Below are positions 45,300 through 58,459 of a stretch of DNA of 64,000 nt, piece after piece (the stretch's first letter is position 1; each line of letters opens with the position of its first letter). The DNA comes from Limnoperna fortunei. Its lineage: Eukaryota; Mollusca; Bivalvia; Mytilida; Modiolidae. The notes beneath the pieces were generated by a model. That model did no database searches. It was not told the origin of the DNA and saw only the letters and a program-made list of their open reading frames with translations. Made by a program: the position numbers and the translations under genes. The stretch covers positions 44,603,927-44,667,926 of the forward strand of contig OX104119.1 of NCBI GenBank assembly GCA_944474755.1. The letters run 5' to 3'.

Positions 45300-45700
45300 A
45301 ATAAAAAAGGATTATACATAAGTACAACACCTTTCCCCATCAATTATTTCTTAAATATCGTGAGCACAAAGCCGTACCCCAATAAGTTATTTCTTGTTTA
45401 CAGTGAGTACAACACAACACCCCATTAGTTATGCTTTAAATACCAGGAATACAGCACAATACCTTCATGAGATTTTCTTAAATACCAATACAACACCATA
45501 CCCCAAGAGCTATTTCTTAAATAACAAGAGTACAATACCATAACCCTATGAGTTATTTTTTAAATATCATGGATACAACACTATTCCACGGGGGATACAT
45601 GCATTTCTTTAATATCACGAGTTCAATGCAATACCCCTTTGAATTACGAGTTCATCATACCCCAATCAGTTATTTCTGATATGCAATTAGTACCACACAA
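45300..45700 (+). repeat. Satellite 1, short array (block B)
   Basis: About nine units with ATACCCCAATAAGTTATTTC and AGTACAACAC, the same unit as 9535-11130. Confidence 0.8.
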
Positions 45701-45714
45701 TAAAAATAACGATT

Positions 45715-46030
45715 TATTTGCTCACTCGTCATTCGTACCATTTTTGTTACATCCTGATCGAAATATAATTGCTATAATTGGGATATTACCGGCATGGATA
45801 AGACATGTGATAAATAAGAGTATCAACGATATGAGTCTAAAATTTTAAATCATAACAAAATTCGGGAAGTTCTACAGAAATCTTATCACTTAAACATGAA
45901 GCTTTAACACTTAAAATGTCTTCCTCGTTTTTCGTCTTGGTACAGCACTGTAGTTAAATAGGGCTACTATACTTGTTTTCTTGAAACTGTTTTATTGTTA
46001 AATGTGTTAAACAACTTTCCGTGGTTTTAA
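45715..46030 (+). repeat. Linker between satellites 1 and 2 (block B), SINE-free
   Basis: Collinear with 11700-12010 and with inverted 54085-54400: 'tttgttacatcctgatcg', 'aaattcgggaagttctaca' and 'gcactgtagttaaat'. 'ttatttgctcac' joins directly to 'tcgtcattcgtaccat', whereas block A has a SINE between these phrases. Confidence 0.8.
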
Positions 46031-46790
46031 TTACAATTATTCACCTCCTGCTTCGATCTAAGACATCCTTGTACTTTACCGCAATTAAGCCTGCTTGATT
46101 CTAAGACATACTAGTACTTTATAACGATTCACTCCCTGCTTAGTTCTAAGTCATACCTGTACTTACTACGATAACTCGTGTTTGGATTTAAGACATACAT
46201 GTATCTCACATGATTCACCCCTCCTTGGATCAAAGACATATTTGTGCTTTACATCCTATTTGGTTCTAAGACATACATGTACCTGTACTTTATCATGATT
46301 CACTCCTGCTTGGTTCTTAGACATACCTGTACTTTACCATAAAATGATTTACCACTCCCTGGTTCTACGACATGCCTGCACTTTATCAAGATTCACATTA
46401 TGCTTGGTTCTAAGACATGCCTGTACTTTATCATGATTCACCTCTTCCTTGGTTTTAGGTCATACCTGTACTTCATCATGATTCACCTCCTGCTTGGTTC
46501 TAAGACATATATCTGTACTTTATCAGGATTCTCCCCTGCTTGGTTCTAAGTCATGCCTGTACTTTACCACGATTCAGCCCCTTGCATGGTTCTCAGACAT
46601 ACTTGTACTTGTCCATAATTCACCCGCAGCTAAGTTCTATGACATACCTATTTAACCATGATTCACCCTTTGCATGGTTCTAAGGCATACCTGTACATTA
46701 CCATATTTCATCCCCTGCTAGTTTCTAAGGCATACCTTTACTTGACTATGATTCACTCCATGTCTGGTTCTAAGCCATACCTGTATTTAA
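46030..46790 (+). repeat. Satellite 2 array (block B)
   Basis: About 17 units of about 45 bp (TTCACCCCCTGCTTGG / TTCTAAGACATACCTG / TACTTTACCATGA). Unit order at the start matches inverted block D unit by unit, including aberrant units such as 'gataactcgtgtttgg'. Confidence 0.85.
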
Positions 46791-46794
46791 GGAA

Positions 46795-47590
46795 TGCAGC
46801 ACACCATCCGCCATTTTTTTAAACTTTCAAGAACATTTATGGTAAATTTAAAAATATTTTTTTCATTGTTAATTCTTAATTTCCATAAAATTTAAATTAT
46901 AATGAAAGTAATATTTCTATATTATTACCTCAATTTATTTATCGTTGAAATAAACAGTTTTCGCATAAATAAGTTCAGTATTGGCACAAATAATAAAAAA
47001 AGGGAAATTTTTAAGAAGGGAGGTAATTTTGACAAAAAATACGATTTGTAGCACTTTCTGACCAGTTATTTCCCAAATGGACCAATAATTTAACTCAGAG
47101 ACCCCAATTTTTCGTTCCATCACTAAAATGTGTACCAATTGCTTGACATTATATACAAAATTCAGAAAATTGCATTGGGCATAATTTTTGTCATTTTTTA
47201 TTTTAGTGTTTTTTTTTTATTCTCTTTTCTGTATAATCAATTACAAAATTTAAAATTCAGTGCTCAACTCCTCAAAAATAAGCTCTGAATACCTTATTTT
47301 TGTTACTTTGAATTATGATAACTTATGTATAAAAAGAGCTACCTATATACCGAATTTAAAGAACACTCATTTACAAATTCTTTTAAGTTCTTTCAATTCG
47401 TTTTTCTTTTCCTGCAACACCTTCACATTCTATATCAATAAAATGTCATCAAAAATACCAAGGTTAATAGAATTCACTACCCCAGACGCGCGTTTCGTCT
47501 AATCAAGACTCATCAGTACCAAATCGCTAAGGCTATCTACACCTTGAAAATAGAAAAACCTTAGAATTAAAATAATTTTCGAAATTTCAT
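46795..47590. mobile_element. Insertion carrying a GCGCGTTTCGTCTA motif
   Basis: Block A passes from satellite 2 to 'ctacggtaatctttacac' almost directly, whereas block B has about 790 extra bases here. They contain 'cccagacgcgcgtttcgtct' with 'agactcatcagt' (47482-47518), which I recall as part of a repeat common in mussel DNA. No protein domain. Boundaries are inferred from the comparison with block A. Confidence 0.55.
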
Positions 47591-47683
47591 GATATACTGC
47601 AGTAATCTTTACACAGAATATAGATTTATTATTATCTGATAATAAAGGTAGCACACGATATATGAAAGACATCCATTATTATA

Positions 47684-47912
47684 GTTTTCTTTCTATGTTT
47701 GAATGGCGTTAAACGCCACTTTTGTTTTTTAGTTATATCAGTTTGTACTGAGTACCAGCAAAAACACTCGAAAACTGACAATACTTGTCAATTTAGATTG
47801 GAGAGGGGCGAACCTGCCCGCATTGAGACTAGAATCCGCCATCTCTGTTTTTACAGGCGATTGATCAAAAGTAGATGAATAACTTTATTCGCCACTCTTC
47901 GAGAGAGGACCA
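47684..47912 (-). mobile_element. SINE (block B counterpart of 12462-12717)
   Basis: Same position and orientation relative to satellite 3 as the SINE in block A. Reverse complement shows a worn box B, 'attgacaagtattgtcagttttc' and 'gtggcgtttaacgccattc'. Shared ancestry of the insertion dates it before block duplication. Confidence 0.75.
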
Positions 47913-47939
47913 AAGTGCCGCAAGCCAATAAAATGTATA

Positions 47940-48345
47940 CATTAGTTCAGGTATCAACAAGTTCATGTGGCACGCCCCTATATAAAGATATCCTCTAGTA
48001 AAAGTGATTATAACCTATAAAAAAGGTATCCACTAGTACAGGTGGCACCAACATATATAAAAGTATCCTCTAGTACAGGTGGCACCAGCTTTTATAAAGG
48101 TATCGACAAGTACATGTGGCACCAACTCATATAACGGTATGTACTGGTGCATGTGGCATACACTGATAGAACAGGTAAACAGTGGTACAGGTGGCATTGT
48201 ACCTTTACTAATTTATTTACATGGTATCTTTCAGTGCATATGTTATACATCAATACATACGATATCCACACATATATGTGGTATATACAAATACATATGG
48301 TATGTACTGGAATATTTGTTGTGCCGTCTGTATTATTAGATAATA
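47940..48345 (+). repeat. Satellite 3 array (block B)
   Basis: Units of about 37 bp: TATCCACTAGTACAGGTGGC and ACCAACATATATAAAGG. They change downstream into 'acatatggtatgtactgg' units as in block A. The open frames at 48079-48392 on both strands translate the repeat. Confidence 0.82.
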
Positions 48346-48403
48346 ATAAACCCATATTCTCTGTAAAGCTTACTGCAGTATGTAGAATGTGAGTTTTATT
48401 TAA

Positions 48404-51400
48404 CACCCAGTCTCTGAGAAAACGATGCAATTTCCTTAAAATGAGTCCACAAGGTAGGTTAACCAATTTTAATGAAACTTTGCAGGCTGAACAGGGTTTA
48501 TGTGAGAAATCTATACTAGATTGAACAAAAATTTGGGTGTTGTTTTTATTGTAAAACAGCGCCACCTATAAAATACATAAAGATGCCGTTGGAATCATGA
48601 AAAAACAAACACTTTTCGTTGATTTAGTTTAAAAAAGTTAAGCAGAGTTTCAAACAATCGTTGATGGAATTAAGCGCTCTTAAGGTGCTTCTTCTAAAAA
48701 TAAGAACACAATTTTTTTGCCAGTTTTTGTTTTCTAATACAAAATCTACCTCTAAATGATCAAGAATTGGACAAAAAATAAAAACTGGATTTCTATGCCT
48801 AATCAAATGAAATTACATTTTGAAGTAGTGCTTTTATTTACAACAAATGACTGTCATATTTTTCCCCATGATCCGTTCTACATACAGTATGATTTTTTTG
48901 CTGGGCAATTATTGCATGTTTCCATGGCGACCATTCTAAAATACGATTAATTCCACAAACAATTGACTTTCTTCATAGGAATTTTCTTGATTTTTCTATT
49001 GATTAATCTCTATAAGCATAATTAAAGTTCAATATATATATTAATGAATTGATAATAAACAAAAAACTTGCATATTTATTTATATTTTAACATAAAATGA
49101 ATAAATTACATGTTATTTTCATCATATTTCATTTATGTGATTACCAAAGATTCCAACTAAATATAAGATTTGATGGATGTTGCAATAAGGTAGTTATGTG
49201 AACGTACACCCCTTCTTTATATATTCATTTCTGTAACAGCTGTAGAAATAGTAATGGTAACCTTATTTGCTGTATAGATATATATAAATGATAAACTGCA
49301 ATCAAAGTCAGTGTTTTAGCATCACCTCAAATTACCTCCCATATTTAAACTTTCCATTTCCCGTAAACCATAAACAAACAAGTGGAACTGAAAAACCAAG
49401 TGAATTATTGTTTTTGTATAAATATGACTATCATTCATGTGGACTCCCAACATTTAACCCAATAACCTAGCCTTTACACAACATTATCCCAATGTAAGGA
49501 AGACAATGAGTGAAGATCACTTGGTTTTTTGCATTGGTCTCCTTACCTTGATTTGATTGAAGAAGTCAAAAAGGTTGTTACTAAAAATGTGAAGCAATTT
49601 ATGAAATAATTTGTGGGGGTGAAACAATTATCAGATGAATAAGTAAGTGACAAGCTTAGAAAACATAGAAACCCAGATGGAACTAGAAAGTTGTGCCAAG
49701 TGAATGGCTATCGTGCAATCAAAATTCAAATACGCAGTCTCTTTGGCATATTCACTATAAAGTAAGCAAACATGGAATCATCTGTCGAGTTAAAAAAAAT
49801 CGTGGATAGCTGAGGTTAATGTTTCAGATGGTCCTGATTTTCTGAACATATTGAAATTGTGGAGAGTAGAGATAGAAATGAACATATTGACCAAAGAAAG
49901 ATAATGGAATGACTGTTTTATTCCTAAATACTGTACACATTCTTTTAAAGAATCCACATATGAACAGACTCTTGATTTTAATGAATTCTTAATAAATTTA
50001 TAGATAAATATAGTTCGATTTTTATGCGTTTTAGTTAGCTTTCCTGGACTAGAGGTCCATGTCAGCTTTTGTCATCACTGTGCATCCATCATCATTGTCG
50101 TAGTCTAATATTTTTTCCAGAAATCCTCTCCTAAACTGCTGAAATGATTTAACTGAAACTTGACCAGTCACATCAAAGTGTCATCTATCAAGTTTGTGTT
50201 TGTTAAGTTTGCCGGTGTCATATAATTGCAGGTGTGGGTCCGCCCTGACCCTAATGTTAATATTTTGGGTCCTCTTTCGATCGATTTTTGTCTAAAACTA
50301 AAAAAGGTCAGTGTATTTTAGTGCTCTGATGATAATATCATCTTTAGCATAAGCGGCCTTCAGATATAACGTCAGGTCAGTAACATTGGGTTTCAACGGT
50401 GACAGCGTTGAAATTTGATGTAGGATATTATCTAGCTATAGACTAACCATTTAGTAATATAGATAAGTTCAAGAAGACCAAAAGTATTAGGACGTCGCTC
50501 CCTTTATGACGTTCAATGTTTACATGTGTCAAATATTGCACCAGAAGACCAGGTTATAGGTTCGAGGTGGAACATTTTATCAGTAATTGCACTGTAAACT
50601 CCTGTGTAGGCTACTTTTTTATAAATTTAATAGCCCCATCATAAATTGTACAGTTTACAGGTCCGACTTTCTAAGTTACGTTTAAGCCACTGACCCATGA
50701 AATTTATTATGGGTCCGAATATCTTATTCAACTTTTTGCATAGCCCTGGAGCCCTAAAATTTACAGTTTACAGGTCCACTTTTCATATTAATTTTATGGC
50801 CAGGACCCATGAAATGTACAGTTTACGGTCTGCCATTTTCTGTCATTTAAAAGCCTAGGAAGTTGAACACATATGTAAACAGACATGACTGCAGAAATGA
50901 TCAAAATATACGCAGAAATTTTTAGAAATAATGATACTCGTTGGACTATTAGATAATACAGACATTGATCTGAGGTAAAGACTATAAAGGCCATCGATTT
51001 AAGACTTGTGCATATAAGACTCCAGGCATATTTACAAAGATCAACGATGCGATCACTTTCCTTTCCCATTTCCGTACAAATTATGGTGACACTTAGAGTT
51101 TATGTCACTTACAGCGTCCATATTGTAAATGGTGTAATGGATCTGCTGGTCTTCTTGGAATCCTTTCTGAAGTGCAAACAAGATATGAAGTCCCCCAAGG
51201 TATTGAACTTTATTGTCATTTACAATTTTTTTTTCCATTTTTAAGGTCTCCATCTAGTATATCCGAGTATTGACACAAATTACTGTATTTAATAATCAGT
51301 ATTTGAACCCATATAAAGCATATATTCGAATTTAAGTTATTGTGTAGAACGTACTTGAATATTCATATTTGAAAAATAAAAATAAAGAAGGAAAAACGAC

Positions 51401-53063
51401 CCGTACACGTAAATTGTTCCGACCCATTCTTATACGGGCGGACTATAAATTATAAAGACCCCGGACCCAAAATGTTAGTTTTGTGTATCCGGCTGGATGT
51501 GTAAATTGGGGGAACCTATAATTATACGTACGACACCGGTCAAACAAATGGCTGTCATCCGTAAAAATAGAACATTGTGGCCAAACATAGCTTTTGGCAA
51601 TATCTCAAAAATTACAAAAATCCTACATTTATCTGAAATATTGGAAGGATCAACATGTTCAGAAAGATAATATTGACCTGTCTGCAATTTTTAAAAATGA
51701 TCTTAAAACTAATGTTGGAGTTTGCATGTTGATTTTTCCCAATTTTTACATTTAAATCAGTGTTGAAGCCTATTTTTCAGAAATTGCTTAATGAATTAAA
51801 TTCCAATATGGTAAGAATCATCATTTTGGTGCTTCCAGTCATGTTTTTGTAGTGTATTTGAAAACAAAATAGGCAGATTTGCTTAAAATGTAACATGGGC
51901 ATAGACTGTTGGTATTTGCATATCTTTAAAACATTTTTCTGAAACTTGGCAGTGTACATTTGTTTAAAATGGGGTTTTTACAATATTGGCCTATAACTTA
52001 ACAACCATAGCAGATAGAGAAAATTGTTATTGATAAAATGTTCACCTAGTTATGGTTTACAACAGTTAACTTATAATGTATTTCGATAAAAAAATAACTT
52101 TTAGAGCTCAGCAACCTAAATAATGAAAACACAGGCAAATTATCTCCCTTTATAAAAGTAAAAAAGAGAATATTTATGAATTGTTATGACTTTATGTAAT
52201 TATAAACTTCACAATATGTTTATTTGTTTATATGTCTCATAAACCAACAGTATAGTTGGAAAATATTAGCATTTTCATAAGCTGCAATTTATTTGAAAGA
52301 AGCATTAAATATTGAAGTAATAGTACATGTAAATGTAATATCCTCAACAGAATATTGGACTTATTTATTGTGCAAAGGTTTGTTTTTTATAGATTAAAAT
52401 GACTTAGTCTGCAGTTTAATTAACTATGACTATAAAAGAGTGGTGTAAAATTATGAAATGTTTTTGTAAAATAAACTATAGCTTGGCACTAAGATCAATA
52501 TTTTATTGAAAAAAAAATGAAAAACGGGGCAACTTTGTGGTATGCTCATATATACATGTACCTGACATCATTTGCCCAGCAATTTCATACCATCAATTAA
52601 TAACACTAATAGGGTTCTATAAGAGAGAACCAGTGAATTAAGAAAATATTCACTGAAACGCATCCTACAGTGATTTTGAATGTGTGCATATTTTGGCTTT
52701 TTCTAGATATGGGTTTGTCTCCCCTTATTTCCTTATTTTGTCCGAAAACATAATTGTGTTTTTTTCAATGAAAGATAAAACACAATTGTACCTTATTCAA
52801 GACATAATATGTTTTCTTTGTAATTAGTTGTCTCAGTTGAAAATTTTAGCTGTCGAAAATGTGATATTTTCATGAAAAAAAAATGTAAAAAGCAAGAAAA
52901 CTGGTTCCTGGTACTTAACAGGCCATTGCAAAAAACGGTTTGGATACCAGAGGAAATATTTTGTCTAAAGCATCTTTTGTAGTGCCTTCATCACAAAAAA
53001 ATTTATCTAAATTGGTTGACCCCCTTGTGGACAGTTTTGCATGGTTTTTTCAGAGACTGGGTG
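48404..53063. mobile_element. 4.66 kb TTAA-flanked DNA transposon with ~65 bp TIRs
   Basis: Flanked by TTAA at 48400-48403 and 53064-53067. The left end CACCCAGTCTCTGAGAAAAC is matched by the inverted right end CACCCAGTCTCTGAAAAAAC. Similarity continues through ATGCAA, GTCCACAAGG and CAACCAATTT for about 65 bp. TTAA target sites are typical of piggyBac-like and Kolobok elements. The interior has no recognisable transposase. A worn frame at about 49536-49770 reads IEEVKKVVTKNVKQFMK, a stop, then VSDKLRKHRNPDGTRKLCQV and NGYRAIKIQIRSLFG, unassigned. ATTTACAGTTTACAGGTCC-type phrases recur three times at 50640-50830. It is probably non-autonomous or dead. Confidence 0.82.
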
Positions 53064-53074
53064 TTAAGTACAAG

Positions 53075-54075
53075 TGTGTCTTAGAACCAGACAAGGAGTA
53101 AATCTCGGTTTAGTAAAGGTGTGCCTAAAAACCTAGCAACGAATGAAATATGGTAAAGTACGGGTATGTCTGTGAAGCATGCAAAGGATGAATTTTGGTA
53201 ACATTGGTATGTCACAAAACCTAGAAGGGGGTAAATAATGGTCAAGTACACGTATGTCTAAGAACCATGCATGTGGGTGAATCATGATAAAGTACAGGCA
53301 TGTCTTAAAACCAATAGAACCAAGCATAATGTGAATCTTGATAAAGTACAGGCCTGTCTTAGAACCAATCAAGAAAGAATCCCGATACAGTACAGATATG
53401 CCTTAGAACAAAGCATTAGGTTAATCATAATAAAGTACAGAGCAGGAGTCAACATGATAAAATACAGGTTTGTCTTAGAACCAAGCATGAGGTGAATGAT
53501 GGTTCAGTACAGGCATGTCTTAGAAAGAAAAAGAGGTGAAACATGGTAAAGTACAGGCATATCTTAGAACCAAGCAGGGTGAATCATGATAAAGTACATG
53601 TATTACTTAGAACTAAGCAGGAGGGCATCATTATCAAGTTTTGGTATGACTTAGAACCAAGCAGGAGGTAAATTGTGATTAGTACAGGCATGTTTTTGAT
53701 GCAAGCATAATATGAATCTTCATAAGGTACATGCATATCTTAGAACCAGGCAGTGGTAAATCATATCATGGTAAAGTACAGGTATGTCTTAAAACCAAGC
53801 AGAAGTGAATCATAGTCAAGTACAGGTATGTCTTAGAACCAAACAGGTGGTAAATCATGGTAAAATACAAATATGTCTTAGATCCAAGCAGGGGTGAATC
53901 ATGTGAAATACATGTGTGTCTTAGATCCAAACACCAGTTATCGTACTAAAGTACAGGTATGACTTAGAACTAAGCAGGGGGTGAATCGTTATGAAGTCCT
54001 GGTGTGGCATAGAATCAAGCAGGGATAATTGCGGTAAAGTACAAGGATATCTTAGATCAAAGCAGGAGGTGAATA
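53075..54075 (-). repeat. Satellite 2 array, inverted (block D)
   Basis: About 22 units reading 'aagtacaggtatgtcttaga' and 'accaagcaggaggtgaatcatg', the reverse complement of satellite 2. The inner units at 53870-54070 match those at 46035-46240 in order. Confidence 0.87.
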
Positions 54076-54084
54076 ATGGTAATG

Positions 54085-54400
54085 AAAAAAACCGGAAAGT
54101 TGTTAAATGCATTTAACAATAAAGCAGTTCAGAAATACAAGTACGGTAGCCGATTTAATTACAATGCTGTACCAGGAAGAAAATCTTGAAAGAAATTTCA
54201 AGTGAAAAAGCTTCATGTTTGTCATCACAAGATTTTTGTAGAACTTCCCGAATTTTGTTATAATTGGAAGATTTTAGCGTTACAATCGTTGATATTCTTA
54301 TATATCACACGTCTTATACCTACCGGTAGGATAACAATTATTACAGTTATATTTTGATCAGGATGTAACAAAAATGGTATGAATGACACGAACCATATTC
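54085..54400 (-). repeat. Linker, inverted (block D)
   Basis: Reverse complement of the linker at 45715-46030, with 'tagaacttcccgaattttgtt' and 'gatcaggatgtaacaaaaatgg' as clear anchors. Confidence 0.82.
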
Positions 54401-54448
54401 GCGTATTTAAATTTTGAATATAACAACACAACGGTTAATGCTCAGAAG

Positions 54449-54712
54449 ATTGTTTTGTTTGAATAGAGTTAGCAACTGTCAACATTTTGAGCTTTTGATA
54501 GTGTCCCGTTTTTATTAGAGGATGAATCCAAGGAATATGGAGAAAACTCCGACTTTCGGCATAAAAAAGATTGACAATCATCGTCAATTAACTTTCGAGT
54601 CTAGCGCACCATGCTCGAACTCGCGGTGTTGAAATGCCGATTATCCCTACCAACTTACTATTTTAACCACTTGACCTACGAAGAATCCTAACGCGGTTAG
54701 CACGCTGTTAGT
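54449..54712 (-). mobile_element. SINE in inverted block D (same insertion as 11395-11645)
   Basis: Reverse complement reads 'cagcgtgctaaccgcgtta', 'taggtcaagtggttaaaat', 'ccgcgagttcgagcatgg' and 'gtcggagttttctcc', closely matching the block A copy, including its distinctive head. Satellite 1 is not seen beyond it. Confidence 0.75.
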
Positions 54713-55890
54713 CCCCGAGGGTATAACCAGCCAAGTTGTCACACTTCGATGCCTGGTGACCGAATTAGGCTGCCATAAGCCTTGAGTTTTTACAAGCCTG
54801 TCCTATAGATATCTTGGTTAAAATATAGTTAATATTCCATTCACCCCGACATATTTCAAATGAACAATATTGGGCTGATTTATAGACAAAAGGCTCCTAG
54901 ATGCACGAATCGCTACGCTGTAATAAATTTTTAAAAAGACCTTTAAAATATAGATACCTTTAAAAGCATTTTAGAACGCTATTAAAATTGGGCAAGGGTT
55001 TAGCATATTTTTAAAGTTTGTTATAATTTTTTTTAGGACATGCAAAGTACTAGGTTTTTAGAACCACAAGTTAAAATGGGCAATGCCTCTTTTAGGCATT
55101 TTCATTATTTTTTTAGGTATGGTTGCTTAACAACCATAATCTTTATTTCGTGGGTAGTGTTCCAAAATAATATATATTATGACTAAACATGCATGTTTGC
55201 GTTAGATTTATTATTATTAAAAGATATTTTAAGCAAGGTTTTACAAACAAAGAAATAATTCAGTCGTTAAATGAGGCACATGGGTTAAAAATAAGCCTGT
55301 CACTGTCAAACAAATTTACTAATAATCTGATTGATTACTTGAGTATTTAATCTTTAATTTCGAATCTAAACTTGAATATAAAATTTCGAATTTCGAAAAT
55401 CGATCTTGAATCTTGAATGTCGAATGAGGTTTCTAGGCTTTCATAGAATAATAATGGTCCTTTTTCCCTTATAATAACATTTAATCTTTCATCAGGTTTA
55501 CTAATACCTTTGGTTTTAAACATCCATAGGAGCTATAATTCAATTACTGTTTCTATTTATAAACAATGCAGGGTTCAAACAAAAATTATATTGAAGGTAT
55601 GTTATCTTGCGATATATTTTATTGTCTTTAAGTCCTTCGAGCAGTATTGTGCATATATTCAAAATATGTACAAAAAAGAGCACAACTTTACACAAGAACG
55701 ATTTTTTACTCTACCACTTACTGAAAAGTATGCAAATAAATTGTTTGTTTAGGTCTTGAAATAAGGGTATTTTTTATCATAAGTGTCCAAGCGTAGTGTT
55801 TTTTTATCTTATATATTTGTTTTGTTTGCCTCATAAGCTTCTGTACATTCATGTTGTTAAGTATTATAAAAGATAGGAGTTGGGACGCTT
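54712..55890. other. No gene seen
   Basis: Contains a 'ggttgcttaacaaccata' mini-palindrome at about 55121-55139 and alternating 'cgaatcttgaat' / 'tttcgaatttcgaaa' phrases at 55350-55430. No coding motif. The 80-codon frame at 55510-55752 is unassigned and unsupported. Confidence 0.45.
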
Positions 55891-58450
55891 TAACCGCTAA
55901 ATTGTTTGATGCGACTGTTTTCATCTCCGCTGTTATTTTGTAGAGCTATTGTTAATGTACTTGTGTTTGCAATCCACGCAATAGGCTTTTTGCATGCAAG
56001 TAACAATATAACGTCTCCCACTAATACCCGAGGGCGTACTGCGGTATTTTAATCTATCAATTCTATATCAAATGGTCCCCTTATTCAAAATAATAGATAT
56101 AATTAATAAACCTTTCTCTTTTTAAAGACTCGGCAACGACTGAGCCCTTTTTGCCTACATTCCTGCACTCGTATGTGAGGAACCCATTGTAGGACTACCC
56201 CACATCAAATAAAAAGTTTGATTCAATTTAAATTTGTACTGTCCGCTACATATAAAAAATAAGTTTGTAAATTCTTAATGAGTCCGTATTTTTTAAATCG
56301 ACAGTATACATTTATTTAGTCGCTTTGGAGAGTGTATATCTCAATTGATCATCCTTTAACACGACTTTAACTGTGATTTAGACCTGACGTAAATGGCATT
56401 TTGAGCAAAAAACTACCTATTATTCCGGACAGTCGATTTCATTTGTCCTATAAAATATTATCCTCAAAATATTTAGTTTGCTGTAATGTTTTTCATAGTT
56501 TTGTCAGATGTTGTTACTCCCCCGGTTCAATCTATCAAGTGAGTCCCAAAGTTCTGTTTTGTAATTTCATGACGAACATTACTTTATTTCAAATGAACAA
56601 TAAAAACGAAATAGTCAAGATTGTAGCGTATTGTTCTAAGATCTATAAGACCTGATCGAAAGACTAGGACGTCTTTTCTCAGCTAAGATCCGTCATATAA
56701 CACATTCATATCTCTCTTTTTACCTGCCATTCTTTCAGTCTGATGTATGTAAAGTGCAGTTAAGTTAATCCTTTAATTTAATCGTTTGTTTTTTGTTTAT
56801 CGGCTTGATAAGTCTTAAAATAAATAAACCAAGTCATGAAATGCTATCAAGGTATATTAATCCAATTGGTATGTATTGCTAATACATTCAAAGATAAGTG
56901 TATATTCAAAGCTATTATACTATACAAGAATGTCAAAATGCCCAATAAAACGCGTTAATTATAATTGACTATCATATACATTATAATCATTTATATTGAT
57001 CAGGAAAAAATATAATAAGGTTGATTTGATGTTTCTACAGTTATATACATGTGACATAAAAGTGAATAAATTCATCCATCTGTGTCCTTTCTAAAATACA
57101 ACCAGATTGTTCTGCTTCGTTTCCTACACCTCCTTAAAATACCATCCATCCGTCATTACTGAAACAAACATGGCCAGTCTTTACTGTTTGGACTAAATTT
57201 ATTTCAGGCAATTTAGTTAATTGAAATATTTTTAGGCGCAATTAGAAAATTAAATCAATATAGAATGGAGCGTAACTTTGAGTTAAACCACGTTTTAGCA
57301 ACGCCAATACGTTGAATGCATACAACGTTATCTTTCGTTTATAAAAGACTATATAAAGACATAAAAAGTTTCATCTATGTAACACCTCTGCTGAATTAGC
57401 AAAGTAAAATCCGACGACAATTCATTTGAACAATTATAACTATACATTAAACATAGCTATTATATGTACTATGAACAGTCAGAAATGGTAACGACAATAT
57501 AGATGCAAAACACAAAAAGAAGGAGGCATGAAATGTTAAGGCCGATTGTCACCGTGTTACAGAAACAGATTTTACAATATATAAATGATTATTGGCATAT
57601 TGACGTGTTTTGAATTTAAGAACAAACAATGGTTGTTTTCTGTAACCTATCTTATAGCTGTTGTTTTTTTGCAATAAAGTACGTACCATTTAGGACATCT
57701 CCTAGAAAATATAAAACAGAATGTGCAATGTTGTATAAAGTATAACATAAGAATACAATTGTATATCTTGATTGATAGAAGGCCTATTATAGCGATGTTG
57801 GTGTAGTTTAGCAAACTTAATTACATATAATACAAAAGAGGCTTTAAAGTATAAGGAAATAAAAAATTAATCAACTTATTTTGCCCATATAGGAATGTAT
57901 TAAATATATATCAGCATACATTTGATGTGACAGAAGACATATTAAAGCAGACTGATGATGAATCAAAAGAAATCAAGCAAAGACAATCCACATTCCCGAA
58001 AAAAACAACGATAAAATATGGCAAGAAAAAGATTTAAACAAACAAACACGGAACTCCAAATAGGTTATCAATTCTTCCTTTTAATGTTGCACAAACGTGT
58101 TATTTAATGCAACTGTCGAAGAACAATACATGTTATAAATGGGGTACAATAAGAGAAAGAATTGGATGCAATGTAAACAGATGCGTAAACACTAATTAGT
58201 TATTGATTATTGAGTTATGACGACGATATAAATTCCATACGGCAAATTTTAATCCTACTGGTTCTATTCAATCATTTCGTTGTCAGCGATTTACCATCAT
58301 TATCTGTATGAAAACTGCATGAAATTGGTATGGTGACATATAAATTCATTACAAGGTAACTGCTGAAATGTTGACGATCTTTCATATAATTGTCGTTCAC
58401 TTACTTAGAAAACGCACATATTTCTATGACCAATAACCATTTGGATTGAT
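55890..58450 (+). repeat. Segmental duplication, copy 2 (partner at 40090-42660)
   Basis: Collinear with copy 1 throughout. Anchors include 'gttattttgtagagc', 'cttgataa', 'aaacaatggttgttttctgtaa', 'gttggtgtagtttagcaaa', 'tcaacttattttgccc' and 'ccttttaatgttgca'. Small indels are frequent, suggesting an old duplication. Confidence 0.82.
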
Positions 58451-58459
58451 GCTCATTTT

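Noticed and set aside
48092..48565. 157-codon minus-strand open frame
   Set aside because: It spans satellite 3, unique sequence and the left end of the TTAA element. No motif, and the satellite part is periodic.
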